From contig JAIRQQ010000056.1 of NCBI GenBank assembly GCA_031256395.1, positions 1-36,833 on the forward strand: a stretch of DNA of 36,833 nucleotides. Reading direction: 5' to 3'. The translations under genes and the position numbers were made by a program. This document shows, in pieces, positions 8,283 to 17,557 of the stretch (its first letter is position 1; each line of letters opens with the position of its first letter). Source of the DNA: Nitrososphaerota archaeon (GTDB taxonomy: Archaea > Thermoproteota > Bathyarchaeia > Bathyarchaeales > Bathycorpusculaceae). The notes beneath the pieces are model-generated. The model did not search any database. It was not told where the DNA came from and saw nothing but the letters and a program-made list of their open reading frames with translations.

Positions 8283-9049
8283 ATGAAATGGATAACATAA
8301 AGATGCAAAGTGTAGATTTGAACGCTTGGTTTGGTACTAAACATGCATTAAAAGACATAAACATCTCAATAAAAGCAAACACCGTCACAGCCATTATTGG
8401 ACCCTCTGGATGTGGAAAATCTACGTTCATTCGCACCCTCAACAGGATGCATGAATTAGCACCCACCGCTAAGTTAGCAGGTCAAGTACGTCTCGACGAC
8501 CAAAACATCTATGACCCAAACGTGGATCCAGTTATGATTCGACGTCGAGTCGGCATGGTTTTCCAAAAACCCAACCCCTTCCCCACCATGTCGATCTATG
8601 ATAATGTTGCATCAGGCTTAAAATTAACCGGCGCCCACAAAAACAAAAACCTCGATGAAATAGTCAAACAAAGTTTACAACAAGCAACGCTGTGGGATGA
8701 GGTGAAAGATGATTTAAAAAAACCCGGCACCAGCATATCGGGCGGACAGCAACAAAGGCTATGTATTGCACGGGCTATTGCACTAAAACCTGAAGTCATT
8801 TTAATGGATGAACCCACTTCAGCTTTGGATCCAATTGCGTCTGCCAAGATCGAGCGGCTGGTTGTGGAGTTAAAGAAGAACTATACCGTAGCCATTGTCA
8901 CCCATAACATGCAACAAGCATCACGTGTATCAGACTATACTGCATTTATGTATCTAGGCAGCCTTATAGAATTTGGAGCAACCAAAGATATTTTTGAGTC
9001 GCCAAAGAACCAGTTAACAGAGAGATATATAACCGGAGAATTTGGATAG
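8279..9049 (+). CDS. pstB: Phosphate ABC transporter ATPase PstB
   Basis: ATPase subunit of the Pst importer, about 256 aa. The Walker A motif is GPSGCGKST, the Q-loop lies in [10 protein letters not shown] (the PNPFP is typical of PstB), the signature is SGGQQQRL, Walker B is [13 protein letters not shown], and the switch His is in VTHNMQQA. The frame can start at GTG 8279, overlapping the pstA stop, or at ATG 8288, which has GGTGA five bases upstream; the ATG looks better. It is soluble, docks on PstA/PstC and drives import. phoU follows after 8 bases. Confidence 0.96.
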   Translation: MNEMDNIKMQSVDLNAWFGTKHALKDINISIKANTVTAIIGPSGCGKSTFIRTLNRMHELAPTAKLAGQVRLDDQNIYDPNVDPVMIRRRVGMVFQKPNPFPTMSIYDNVASGLKLTGAHKNKNLDEIVKQSLQQATLWDEVKDDLKKPGTSISGGQQQRLCIARAIALKPEVILMDEPTSALDPIASAKIERLVVELKKNYTVAIVTHNMQQASRVSDYTAFMYLGSLIEFGATKDIFESPKNQLTERYITGEFG

Positions 9050-9057
9050 GAACGCTT

Positions 9058-9699
9058 ATGACCAGAATAATTGATCAGGGACTAGAAGAACAATCTGTAC
9101 TGTTACTTCGCATGGGCGAGTTAGCCTATGAAACCTTAGCATCAGCCATACACGGCTATTTTGAGGACAAAAACGTACAACCACATGTAAAAGAAATGTC
9201 AGATCTCATTGTCGCCATGGCAGAAAAAGTCGAAGATAAAACATTTGAGTTAATTGTTCGATTCCAACCTGTTGCATCAGATCTACGGACCATCAAATCC
9301 CACATGAAAATCAGTAACGATTTTTCCCGCTATAGCAGATATGCCCTAGACATATCCAACATAACCCACCAGTTACATGGCTTAGAGCCGTGTAAAACAT
9401 GGATACAGGACAACCTCATCAATATGGGTGATAAAGTTCTTTTCATGGTTAAAACCAGTATAGATGCACTTCGCAAACATGATGTGAATCTTGCCAAAAC
9501 CATCTCACCTATAGAACGCGAAATCGACCAAATGTATGAGGACTTTATCAACAAACTAAGCCAAGAGGAAACCAACAACAAATGCGTCGCCTCAAATATA
9601 TTGCTCACACGATACTTTGAACGCATATCTGATCATGCAGTCTATGCCTGTGAAGCCATAGTCTACATTGTGACCGGCGAAAAAATCAGCTTAGAATAG
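9058..9699 (+). CDS. phoU: Phosphate signalling protein PhoU
   Basis: A 213-aa all-helical PhoU with two three-helix repeats. It shows the usual start (IDQGLEEQSVLLLRMGELAYETL), the VEDKTFELIVRFQPVASDLRTIKSHMKISNDFSR core, and a second repeat ending in ILLTRYFERISDHAVYACEAIVYI. PhoU proteins bind metal clusters and down-regulate Pst transport or signalling; in many organisms they affect polyphosphate levels. Last gene of the pst operon. Its final 14 bases overlap the convergent histidine-kinase gene. It lacks the AbrB domain present in the regulator at 3996-5060, so the locus has two distinct PhoU proteins. Confidence 0.94.
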   Translation: MTRIIDQGLEEQSVLLLRMGELAYETLASAIHGYFEDKNVQPHVKEMSDLIVAMAEKVEDKTFELIVRFQPVASDLRTIKSHMKISNDFSRYSRYALDISNITHQLHGLEPCKTWIQDNLINMGDKVLFMVKTSIDALRKHDVNLAKTISPIEREIDQMYEDFINKLSQEETNNKCVASNILLTRYFERISDHAVYACEAIVYIVTGEKISLE

Positions 9700-10987
9700 C
9701 ATTTGAACTCAGGGGAAGTTCAACGATAAACGTTGTGCCTCGCCCTACCTGAGTTTCAAAATGAACGTTTCCACCTAGGGCCTCTGCGAGTTTTTTCACC
9801 ACCGCTAAACCAAAACCCTGCCCCTTTGATTTTGTTGTAAACAAGGGCTTGAAGATTTTTTCTTTCACCTCATCAGATATACCAGTACCGGTGTCAGAAA
9901 CAGTAACTATGAGAAAATTATCGCGCAGAAAAGTACTCACCGTTAACTCACCGCCGTTGATTTCCATGGCTTGTATGCCGTTGCGGATAAGATTACTAAG
10001 TATACGTTTGATAAACAAAGGATCAGTTCTTAGTACCAAATGGGGCACAACAGACAAGTAGCTAATATGAACATTTTGAGGCACATCGAGAGGTAAACTA
10101 ACAGCTCGAATGGTTTCATCAAGATTAGTTTCAATTATGCAGGGAACCAACGGCTTAGCAAAGTCTTGAAGATCAGCCACAATTTGGTTAATGTAGAGCG
10201 TCTGCTCTTCAATAGCGGTAACACACTCCATAAGACTTTTGGCGAGTTTTGTCTCAGAAAACTCGCTTAGCGTAGCCTTGGCTAAGAATAATTCACCAAT
10301 GATACTCTGCAAAGGGTTGCGAATATCATGACCAATCATACCGGCCGTTTCCCCAATCGCAACTAGACGCTCAGCATTGTTGAGTTTCTCCGTACGAATC
10401 CGAACCAGTTCCTCTAGCCGTTTAGTGTTTTTTTCCATAGAAACCTGTATTTTTTTGCGCTCAGTTATATCCCTAGCCAAAACAGAGATACCATTACCGG
10501 TGGGGTACACCTCAATTTCAAAGAATGTATCATCACCTTTGGGTAGTTTGCCGCTAAATGCCCGAGGATGCTTTGTGCGTATCACATCATGATAGATGTC
10601 GAGGAATCTGCGAGACAACTTGTTTTTTCCAAAAACAAAAAAGAAATGTTTGCCCAAAACGTCGGTGGATTTTATGCCTGTGAATTTTTCAGTCGACTTG
10701 TTCCAAAAGGTAAATTTTAAGCAAGAATCTAGCGCAAAGAAAGGACCAGCTATACTGTTAGCGAGTTTTTTGTACTGTTTCTCACTTAGTCTGAGGGCTT
10801 GCTCAGTTTTTCTACGTGCCGTAATGTCTTTAGCTATCATGGCCATATAACCTTTTTCAGGGCAGTAAACATTAATTGAGAACCACCGATTCAACGGTTT
10901 ACAGTAGCCCTCAATTATGACACCCTGACCAGTCTGGACGACTTTGCCGCAGAGTTTTAACCAATCATCATAGCGATCACCTACCAT
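9686..10987 (-). CDS. PAS sensor histidine kinase, main part (frameshifted 5' end)
   Basis: A 433-aa segment starting within a PAS domain. It holds the rest of PAS 1 (to KDITARRKTEQ), a complete PAS 2 (about 70-175, ending ARDITERKK), a coiled segment, the phosphoacceptor H220 in GHDIRNPLQSII, the N-box SNLIRNGIQAM, DTGTGI and the GFGLAVVKKL G2 box. No membrane segment is present, so it is a cytosolic sensor. No response regulator is visible nearby. The missing front of PAS 1 is encoded directly upstream in another frame (10981-11250). Adding one base near 10984-10990 would yield about 521 aa. Position between pst and ppk-ppx suggests, but does not prove, a phosphate-related role. Confidence 0.85.
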   Translation of the reverse strand: MVGDRYDDWLKLCGKVVQTGQGVIIEGYCKPLNRWFSINVYCPEKGYMAMIAKDITARRKTEQALRLSEKQYKKLANSIAGPFFALDSCLKFTFWNKSTEKFTGIKSTDVLGKHFFFVFGKNKLSRRFLDIYHDVIRTKHPRAFSGKLPKGDDTFFEIEVYPTGNGISVLARDITERKKIQVSMEKNTKRLEELVRIRTEKLNNAERLVAIGETAGMIGHDIRNPLQSIIGELFLAKATLSEFSETKLAKSLMECVTAIEEQTLYINQIVADLQDFAKPLVPCIIETNLDETIRAVSLPLDVPQNVHISYLSVVPHLVLRTDPLFIKRILSNLIRNGIQAMEINGGELTVSTFLRDNFLIVTVSDTGTGISDEVKEKIFKPLFTTKSKGQGFGLAVVKKLAEALGGNVHFETQVGRGTTFIVELPLSSNAILS

Positions 10988-11250
10988 GGAAACAACTCTG
11001 AGACTTTCTTTCCAACAACAGATTCATTACCTAATTGAGTTATGTTCCGAAAGGATTGGTTTAAGTCACAAAAAACATAATCAAAGGCATCAGCACCGGA
11101 TTTGTCAAAGAGCAATTTGCAGTAAGCAAAGCCATCGCTCAGTTGGGTAAATAAACTTTGGTAGATAAATTGATTACTATACAGTGAATGTTTAACGACG
11201 GATTCGCTACTGTTTTGTTTTTTTTGTGTAACTAAAGCCGTGTCTACCAA
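10981..11250 (-). CDS. N-terminal PAS fragment of the split histidine kinase
   Basis: An 89-aa frame ending at TAG 10981-10983. Its last 55 residues (QLSDGFAYCKLLFD, then CDLNQSFRNITQLG and VVGKKVSELFPW) are the first half of a PAS domain, whose second half begins the next frame (GDRYDDWLKLCGKV). Together they match the usual PAS order without a gap, so this is one gene split by a one-base shift at TTTCCATGGTAGG, not a separate protein. Causes could be a sequencing indel, a pseudogene, or programmed frameshifting; the stop and the following ATG overlap by 7 bases. Confidence 0.75.
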   Translation of the reverse strand: MVDTALVTQKKQNSSESVVKHSLYSNQFIYQSLFTQLSDGFAYCKLLFDKSGADAFDYVFCDLNQSFRNITQLGNESVVGKKVSELFPW

Positions 11251-11530
11251 TAATATTCCTCTACAAACTGTATCGTTTTATAATTAACAGTCAACACAAA
11301 CTTGGTTGTTGTGCACTCAATTGAGTTATAGTTATCATTGTTTTTTAGTCTTATATGTATTGCCACGAGGTTAGTAAGAACCAACAACTGTTCAAAGAGG
11401 CAAGTATGTCCATATAAACACAAGACTTCAAAGTGCCTGCAGGAAGAACGATATACCTAAAGAAAAGTATCTCGCGTTAAGCAGGACACAAAAAAAGAAA
11501 CCGACTAAAGCCAAATCTACTCGAAAAAAA
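11251..11530. other. Intergenic region with a possible broken small ORF
   Basis: This gap holds the kinase promoter and the end of the ppx transcript. On the plus strand, ATG 11355 opens a 20-codon frame ending at 11417, and the +1 frame continues as a lysine-rich stretch (SACRKNDIPKEKYLALSR, then KKKPTKAKSTRKK) to TAG 11575, running into ppx antisense. Removing one base in ATATAAAC would join them. It is unclear whether this is a small basic protein gene or chance. Confidence 0.25.
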
Positions 11531-13126
11531 CTAAATACCGCCAGGGTTAAGTTTTACTATACACTGAACACATAGTGTCTTTTCAAATGCACCATAGAAT
11601 GCCGGTTGATTCTGAATTATACTCCACTCCTCTAAACTGCAGTCATTGTCTGAATAGAATCGTAAAACAACATGGTTTTTGCCTTCCCTTACAAACTCGA
11701 CCTTCTTAACTAAGCCACGATGACTTCGATCTAGTTTCTCAGCAAGTCTCAAAAACGTCGAAAGCACCGCAATGATTTCTTTGCTTTTTTCATCCATCCC
11801 CGCCTCTGCTTTTAGAACCTTTTTTGTGGGAAACTTTTTGCGATGGAACCGGGCAATATTTGCCATCAACTGGAGTTCAGTTTTGTCAAAACCTGCAAGA
11901 CCTGCATTGCGGATGATATAGTGAGAATGTATGTGATGATCGTTAAAGGAGAGAAAATCACCAATGTCATGAAGTGATGCAGCATGTCTGAGCAGGTCGC
12001 GTTCCTTTGAGCCTAGATTATGGAGCTCTATTTGTTTGGCGCTGTCAAAAAGCTCCAATGACAAATCGGCAACAGTTTGAGCGTGTTTTTCATCAAAATT
12101 GCATGATCGCCCCAGATGTAGGATACTTTGATTTCGTATGGGTTCTTTTTGGAGTTCTCTAAAGCCCTCAAAGTTAGAGAGATACTCTACAAGAAGGCCA
12201 TCCCGGAGTTCTCTGTTGCTTATGCGGATTTCTTCGAGACCAAGTTCTTCCATGACAGCTTCGATTATTGCGGCACCAGCAACAATGATGTCGGCACGTT
12301 CGGGATTTATAGCAGGCAACTTTCTTCGCTCCTCAAGGGGTAATAAGCACAGAAGCGTTGCCAGTTTCTTGAGGTTCTTTCTGGTTAAAACCAGCGCTTT
12401 GTTGTTAGAGCTGGTTTTCTTGAACAATTTGTTTGTAACCTCGGCTAGGTTAGTTATTGTGCCTGAAGAGCCCCAGCCTAGTCGGACACCATATTCTAAT
12501 ATGTGTGGTTTGATTATGTTGATTTTGCTACAAGCGTATTGCCTAATTTTTTTGTAGAGACCAAAGTCTATGGGAGCAGTCCAGCTGTCTCCTATGAACT
12601 GGGCGGTTAATCGGATTGCTCCTAAGCGCAGACTGTTAATGTAGAAGCATTCATGCTGGTTTCCGATACTGATCTCGGTACTGCCACCACCTAAATCGAT
12701 AAAGAGTTCTTTTTTAGAACCGATATCTATGCCGCTTGAGACGCCCAACCAGATAAGACGCGCTTCTTCCTCACCAGAGATAACCCTAACGGATAAACCG
12801 GTCTTTGCTTTGAGGCTCTCGAGAAATTCTGCTTGGTTAGTGGCTTCGCGAATCGCTGAGGTGCCCACCGAAATAATTTCTGTAGCACCATAAGTTCGAG
12901 CTAAATCTACAAATTTTCCACAGACAAATATAGTGCGTTCCATCGCAACGGGTTTTAGAGTTTGATCGCTAAATTCACCCTCGCCTAGACGAACAACCTC
13001 TTTTTCGCGGCTTATTACGGTATAAGAAAAGTTAGGGTTAATTCTTGCTACTAATAGTCGTATGGCGTTTGTACCTATGTCAATAAAACCCACTACAGTT
13101 TCTGCAGTTTTCACTGTTGATTCCAT
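11531..13126 (-). CDS. ppx: Exopolyphosphatase (Ppx/GppA) with C-terminal HD domain
   Basis: Removes terminal phosphate from polyphosphate, or hydrolyses pppGpp; 531 aa. The N-terminal actin-like fold (about 10-315) shows phosphate-1 motif GFIDIGTNAIRLLVARI, the catalytic Glu region SGEEEARL (about 118-125), and phosphate-2 motif LFIDLGGGSTEI. The C-terminal part (about 335-475) is an HD-type helical domain with HAASLHDIGDF and ARFHRKKFP, as in long bacterial-type Ppx. Its ATG at 13126 lies within the end of the CHAD-phosphoesterase gene (16-base overlap), so the two are translationally coupled. Third gene of ppk-CHAD-ppx. Polyphosphatase is preferred over GppA because of the ppk linkage. Confidence 0.92.
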   Translation of the reverse strand: MESTVKTAETVVGFIDIGTNAIRLLVARINPNFSYTVISREKEVVRLGEGEFSDQTLKPVAMERTIFVCGKFVDLARTYGATEIISVGTSAIREATNQAEFLESLKAKTGLSVRVISGEEEARLIWLGVSSGIDIGSKKELFIDLGGGSTEISIGNQHECFYINSLRLGAIRLTAQFIGDSWTAPIDFGLYKKIRQYACSKINIIKPHILEYGVRLGWGSSGTITNLAEVTNKLFKKTSSNNKALVLTRKNLKKLATLLCLLPLEERRKLPAINPERADIIVAGAAIIEAVMEELGLEEIRISNRELRDGLLVEYLSNFEGFRELQKEPIRNQSILHLGRSCNFDEKHAQTVADLSLELFDSAKQIELHNLGSKERDLLRHAASLHDIGDFLSFNDHHIHSHYIIRNAGLAGFDKTELQLMANIARFHRKKFPTKKVLKAEAGMDEKSKEIIAVLSTFLRLAEKLDRSHRGLVKKVEFVREGKNHVVLRFYSDNDCSLEEWSIIQNQPAFYGAFEKTLCVQCIVKLNPGGI

Positions 13127-15453
13127 ACCAGCACCATTTCCTTTTTAAAGATTTTTTCAAACAAAAACTTTTTTTTATTAAACCGCGACAGTCCCATCAA
13201 TAAATCAACCTCAGAGAGGCAGTCCACAATTACCTCTTTTGCACGGGTTTTAACAGTTAACATTTTAACGGAGCTTTCATGGCTGTAATCAAGACTGTCA
13301 GCTACACGCAAAAGTGCAACCAATACATATATGGAATGCAAAGATTTGATGTCTAATGATGCAAGGTTGTAGTGCTTGAGTTTAGGCAACCCCTTACGAT
13401 GATACCGTGTGATGCTGGCAATAATACGTCGTTCTTTTGATGGAAAAGGCAACTGGGTGTCGTTTAGGATAAGTTGCATCGATTCCTTGTGATGCGCCCC
13501 GTTACCCTTTGATAAGCCCACATCGTGAAGCAACGCAGCACATTCAAGCCAGCAACGCTCCCGCTTGCCTAGCTTATGAATATCTGATAACCCGTCAAAC
13601 AAAGCTAAAGCCAAACGAGTGACCTGCCTACAATGTTCAACATCTGGCCAAAGAGCTTTTGAAAACTGTTCACAAGACGCCACTGCAACGTTACAGTTGG
13701 CGTCTATCTGGAATTTTTTGACTTTATCATCTTTGACCACGTCATCTATTGATACGCCGCAGAAAAGCATCTGGGCAAAACTTTCAGGCAACCCCCGTTT
13801 GCGCAGGTCATAGGCAGCGGCTTCCACGTCATAGGACAATCGGATTAATTCAGCTTTAAAGGGGTTAAAACTCAAAAGTGCATAAGCCGTCTGTGGATTT
13901 CTGTCGCTGGGTCTTCCGACGCTTCCCGGATTCACAAAAACCGTCTTATCCACCTCACACTGGAACTGGATATGCGAATGCCCAACCACCACAATATCTG
14001 CATTTGCTACCTTTGCCAATCGCTGTAACTTTTTAGTGGATGTGCTGGGATAGAGATGCGCATCAATCGATTTTGGACTGCCATGCACTACTAAAAGTTG
14101 CTTGCCGCCTGCCTCTAGTCTAAGTTCGCGTGGCAACAAAGCCAGATAACTCGCAGATGCTTTGGAAATACACTCTTTTGTGTATTTAAAAGTTGTCTTC
14201 CTCTCGCCTTTTGTATCACTTCTGTTATTTAGCACTGCCACATCATAGTTACCAGCGATACTCAATATGTTCTTTTCACAAAGCAACTCAATAACCTCGT
14301 TGGGACAGGCACCAAATCCTACAGAATCTCCGGCGTTAACAAAAATTTCGGCCCCCCGCATCTCGGCATCTTGGATGACTTTTTTTAGCGCCTGTAGGTT
14401 AGCATGGATATCTGATAGTACTGCGAGTTTAACAGTGTGATGGGTAAGAGCTTGATAAATTTTTTCTTGTGATGCCATAAAAATTCTCTGGCTGGTTTTG
14501 GTGACAAGCTGATCAAAGAAACCGCGTTTCATTGATTGATTCCAACAATCTATAAACTGACAGTAGTACTTTTTCCTTCTGTCCCAGATGTAGGCGGTGA
14601 AAATCTTGAGTGATTCGTCAAGGACCACAAAGGAGGAGTTTTTTGTAGCTTTATGTTTGATTTCCTTATGCAGTTTTCTGTTGAACTGTTGGATGCAGTC
14701 AATCCATACATCGCAATCATGCACCTCACCCAGAGTATCTTGAAAAGTCTTAATCCAACGAATTTCCGATTCAAGCCTGTTTTCATAGAAAGGGGCAAAG
14801 CATTCGAGGGTGTATCGAAGTTTTTTGGCGTATATACGCATCTGGTGATGACAAAGCGGCTCATTATCGAGATAAATATAGCGTTTCAGGGAAAGAAAAT
14901 CAGTTAACTTGAGGGTTATATTGCGGTGAGCACTTTGAAGCATATATCCAAAATCAACAGCTTCATCAGTTTGTTGTTCCAATAAATTTTCGCAACATAT
15001 CCTGATTTCAGCCAATGTTTGAGAGGTTTTGAAATTTTCTATCTCTTTGATAACCTGTGCTTGCATGTTTTTTCGGCAGTTTTTATGTTCCTTTAACAGT
15101 GCACTTAAGCCAGCGTTATCTACAGGGCTTTTAAGCGTCTTTAGGTAGTGCTCTACAAAGTCGATTTGTACATCGAAGTCACGTGCTTTGGAAAGTAATC
15201 GTGTAACCTTTTTGATTTCCCTGTGCCATGTTTTATATTTTTTTTTAGAGAAAAAGGGCATAAAAAAAGGCAACATCACACTTAGTCGCCTATAACCCAC
15301 CCGTATTTTGTGCACATATTCGACATCTTGGTTATTTATAACCCCCTCTAGTAGGTCATCAAATCCTTCTAAGAGGTTTAGAAGTGTTTGAGCACCAAAA
15401 CGGCAATAACCTGAGTTAACTATACACTTTTGGGATGTGGGCAGCGTATTCAT
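13111..15453 (-). CDS. CHAD - metallophosphoesterase - HD fusion protein
   Basis: A 780-aa cytosolic protein with three parts. Residues 15-320 are a CHAD domain (VHKIRVGYRRLSVML, LLSKARDFDV, MRIYAKKLRYTLE, TLGEVHDCDVW); CHAD domains are His/Arg-rich helical modules known to bind polyphosphate. Residues 341-545 form a YfcE/MJ0936-like metallophosphoesterase: SDIH (D348, H350), GDSVG (D376), GNYD, VVHGSP (H457), GHSH (H492, H494) and NPGSVG. Residues 590-735 are an HD-like domain (H607, LLHDVG at H643-D644, RVADSLD at D719), similar to the tail of the adjacent Ppx. The start at ATG 15453 lies 38 bases inside ppk. I infer polyphosphate binding coupled to hydrolysis; the substrate is unknown. All catalytic residues appear intact. 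Confidence 0.9.
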   Translation of the reverse strand: MNTLPTSQKCIVNSGYCRFGAQTLLNLLEGFDDLLEGVINNQDVEYVHKIRVGYRRLSVMLPFFMPFFSKKKYKTWHREIKKVTRLLSKARDFDVQIDFVEHYLKTLKSPVDNAGLSALLKEHKNCRKNMQAQVIKEIENFKTSQTLAEIRICCENLLEQQTDEAVDFGYMLQSAHRNITLKLTDFLSLKRYIYLDNEPLCHHQMRIYAKKLRYTLECFAPFYENRLESEIRWIKTFQDTLGEVHDCDVWIDCIQQFNRKLHKEIKHKATKNSSFVVLDESLKIFTAYIWDRRKKYYCQFIDCWNQSMKRGFFDQLVTKTSQRIFMASQEKIYQALTHHTVKLAVLSDIHANLQALKKVIQDAEMRGAEIFVNAGDSVGFGACPNEVIELLCEKNILSIAGNYDVAVLNNRSDTKGERKTTFKYTKECISKASASYLALLPRELRLEAGGKQLLVVHGSPKSIDAHLYPSTSTKKLQRLAKVANADIVVVGHSHIQFQCEVDKTVFVNPGSVGRPSDRNPQTAYALLSFNPFKAELIRLSYDVEAAAYDLRKRGLPESFAQMLFCGVSIDDVVKDDKVKKFQIDANCNVAVASCEQFSKALWPDVEHCRQVTRLALALFDGLSDIHKLGKRERCWLECAALLHDVGLSKGNGAHHKESMQLILNDTQLPFPSKERRIIASITRYHRKGLPKLKHYNLASLDIKSLHSIYVLVALLRVADSLDYSHESSVKMLTVKTRAKEVIVDCLSEVDLLMGLSRFNKKKFLFEKIFKKEMVLVWNQQ

Positions 15454-17557
15454 TCCATATACCTCGGTTTTGGATTAGCCAAAACTGGGAATCAAGGTTT
15501 GTTTCGCCAGATTTGGGAGTTATTCGTTGGTAGGTTCCATCGGGGAGAAGTTTTCGGGCTTTCACGTTATCTTTTAGGTGAATTTTTAGCATGTAATCAA
15601 AGATTATGCGACGTATCTGGGAATCAGGAACACTGAAGAGAACCTCAATGCGTTCATTGAGGTTGCGAAACATCATATCCGAGCTACCAATTAAGAGATC
15701 ACTTTTGCCACCGTTTTCAAAGTAGTAGATACGGGCATGTTCCAAAAAGCGTCCGACGATGGAAATTACTGAGACGTTATCACTTATCCCAGCTATGCCT
15801 GGACGTAGAACACAGAGCGCTCTGACGTTTAATTCTACCTTGACACCAGCCATAGATGCTCGATAGAGAGCATTAATGATGTCCTTATCCTCCAAATTAT
15901 TGAGTTTAAAGGCCAAATATCCTTGGCCCATCTTTTGATGGACCAAGATTTCACGATCAATACGGGATAGAATCTCACTCTTGAGACTTTTGGGGGCTAC
16001 TAACAAATATTTGAAACCTTTTTCTTGCAACCCGTTTATTATGCTGTTGAAAAGCTTCTCGAGTTCTGAGCCAACTTCGGGGTTAGCGGTCAAGTATCCG
16101 GTGTCGCCATAAATTTTAGCGGTCACCGCATTATAGTTACCTGAACCAATATGTGAGTACCGCACCAACCCTGCTTTTTCATGCCGAGTTATGAGACAGA
16201 GTTTAGCGTGAACTTTTAAGTTGGGAAAATTATAGACTGCAATGATTCCTGCTTGTCTGAGTTTTGAAACCAACAAAATATTGTTTTGTTCGTCAAACTT
16301 GGCTTTTAACTCGACAATTGCAGTTACTTTTTTGCCGTTTTGTGCTGCTTCTATTAGTGCCTCCACTATGGGTGAATGGGCATCCACTCGGTACATAGTG
16401 ATGCAGATACTTTCGACCAAGGGATCTTGGGCGGCTTCTTTGAGTAAATCAATGATTATCTCAAACCCGTCGTATGGATGATATAGCACGATGTCACGTT
16501 TAGAAATTGTTGTAAAGAGATTTTTTTCGGGGGTTAACAGGGGCAAAATAGAGGGCAGAAACGTCTTGTCTTTTAAATCGGGACGAACAATTTTATAGAG
16601 ACACCAAAGGTCCACTAGTCCAAGCGGACCGTCAAATGTGTAGGTTAAATGATTAGGCAGGTTAAAATAATCCATTAATGCTGTCCTTAGAGTGTTGGGG
16701 ATATGAGCATCAAATTCAAGTCGGCTGGGAAAGCCAGTCTTTCTTTTGGCAAGCCCCTGTTCTACTGAACCTAAAAAATCAGAGGATTCATCCATCATTA
16801 TATCTATTTCGCCATTGCGGGTTAGTCTAAAGGGATAAGTGTTTAAGTTTTGCTCGTTTGGAAAAATTAAATCTATACAGTTTGCGGTAAGGTCTTCTAT
16901 GAAAATAAAATTGTGGTCTAAATTGAGTAGTTCGCGGTAGGGGCTCTGAGGGATTTTTATCAGTCTTCCAAATTTTTCTGAGGGCAGAGCGATAATTGAA
17001 TGGAATTGTTTGCTTGCTGATTCAGCACATAAATAAATCTGCAGATTTTCAATTAAAGATACATCAGAAACATCCTTAAACACAATTATTTTAGGTAGAA
17101 GATTTGTTTTAAAATACTCTCGCATACTGTCCTTAGTTTTATTTGATAAATCAGCATATTTTCGAATTATTACGTTCTCTTTGGCCAAGGCTGGCAGAAG
17201 CTCATTTTTCCAGCAGGCAGCATGTTGCTCAATTAGGGAAAGTATCTCTTGGCGGGTGGCCAAAATCTGCTCTATAGATGTCAGCCCGTCTACTGAGCGT
17301 TCTTGGGAGCCTTTAGCGATTTTTTTAAGTAACCGGGCAACTCTAGTCATAAAAAACTCGTCAAGGTTATTTCCGCAAATTGCCATGAATTTGACACGCT
17401 CAAGCAGTGGATGCCATTCGTCGCGTGCTTCTTCGAGGACACGAGCATTGAACCTCACCCAGCTGAGTTCCATGTTGATATAATAACTTGTGTCATCCAG
17501 CTTTTTTTCTTGAACCACACCAACACCAGTTTTTGCGTAACTTATGGTATTTGACAC
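15416..17557 (-). CDS. ppk: Polyphosphate kinase PPK1
   Basis: Reversibly transfers the gamma-phosphate of ATP onto polyphosphate; 713 aa. The N domain has the family opening YINMELSWVRFNARVLEEA and ICGNNLDEFFMTRVA. The two phospholipase-D-like catalytic domains carry the His that becomes phosphorylated (H450 in LKVHAKL), IGSGNYNAVTAKIYGDTGYLT, the second His H607 (FLEHARIYYF) and IGSSDMMFRNLNERIE. The start used is GTG 17557; an internal ATG at 17473 begins MELSWVRF but would lose the front of the domain. First gene of the ppk-CHAD-ppx operon. PPK1 is sporadic in archaea, so this operon may have been acquired from bacteria; base composition does not stand out. Confidence 0.95.
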   Translation of the reverse strand: MSNTISYAKTGVGVVQEKKLDDTSYYINMELSWVRFNARVLEEARDEWHPLLERVKFMAICGNNLDEFFMTRVARLLKKIAKGSQERSVDGLTSIEQILATRQEILSLIEQHAACWKNELLPALAKENVIIRKYADLSNKTKDSMREYFKTNLLPKIIVFKDVSDVSLIENLQIYLCAESASKQFHSIIALPSEKFGRLIKIPQSPYRELLNLDHNFIFIEDLTANCIDLIFPNEQNLNTYPFRLTRNGEIDIMMDESSDFLGSVEQGLAKRKTGFPSRLEFDAHIPNTLRTALMDYFNLPNHLTYTFDGPLGLVDLWCLYKIVRPDLKDKTFLPSILPLLTPEKNLFTTISKRDIVLYHPYDGFEIIIDLLKEAAQDPLVESICITMYRVDAHSPIVEALIEAAQNGKKVTAIVELKAKFDEQNNILLVSKLRQAGIIAVYNFPNLKVHAKLCLITRHEKAGLVRYSHIGSGNYNAVTAKIYGDTGYLTANPEVGSELEKLFNSIINGLQEKGFKYLLVAPKSLKSEILSRIDREILVHQKMGQGYLAFKLNNLEDKDIINALYRASMAGVKVELNVRALCVLRPGIAGISDNVSVISIVGRFLEHARIYYFENGGKSDLLIGSSDMMFRNLNERIEVLFSVPDSQIRRIIFDYMLKIHLKDNVKARKLLPDGTYQRITPKSGETNLDSQFWLIQNRGIWNEYAAHIPKVYS

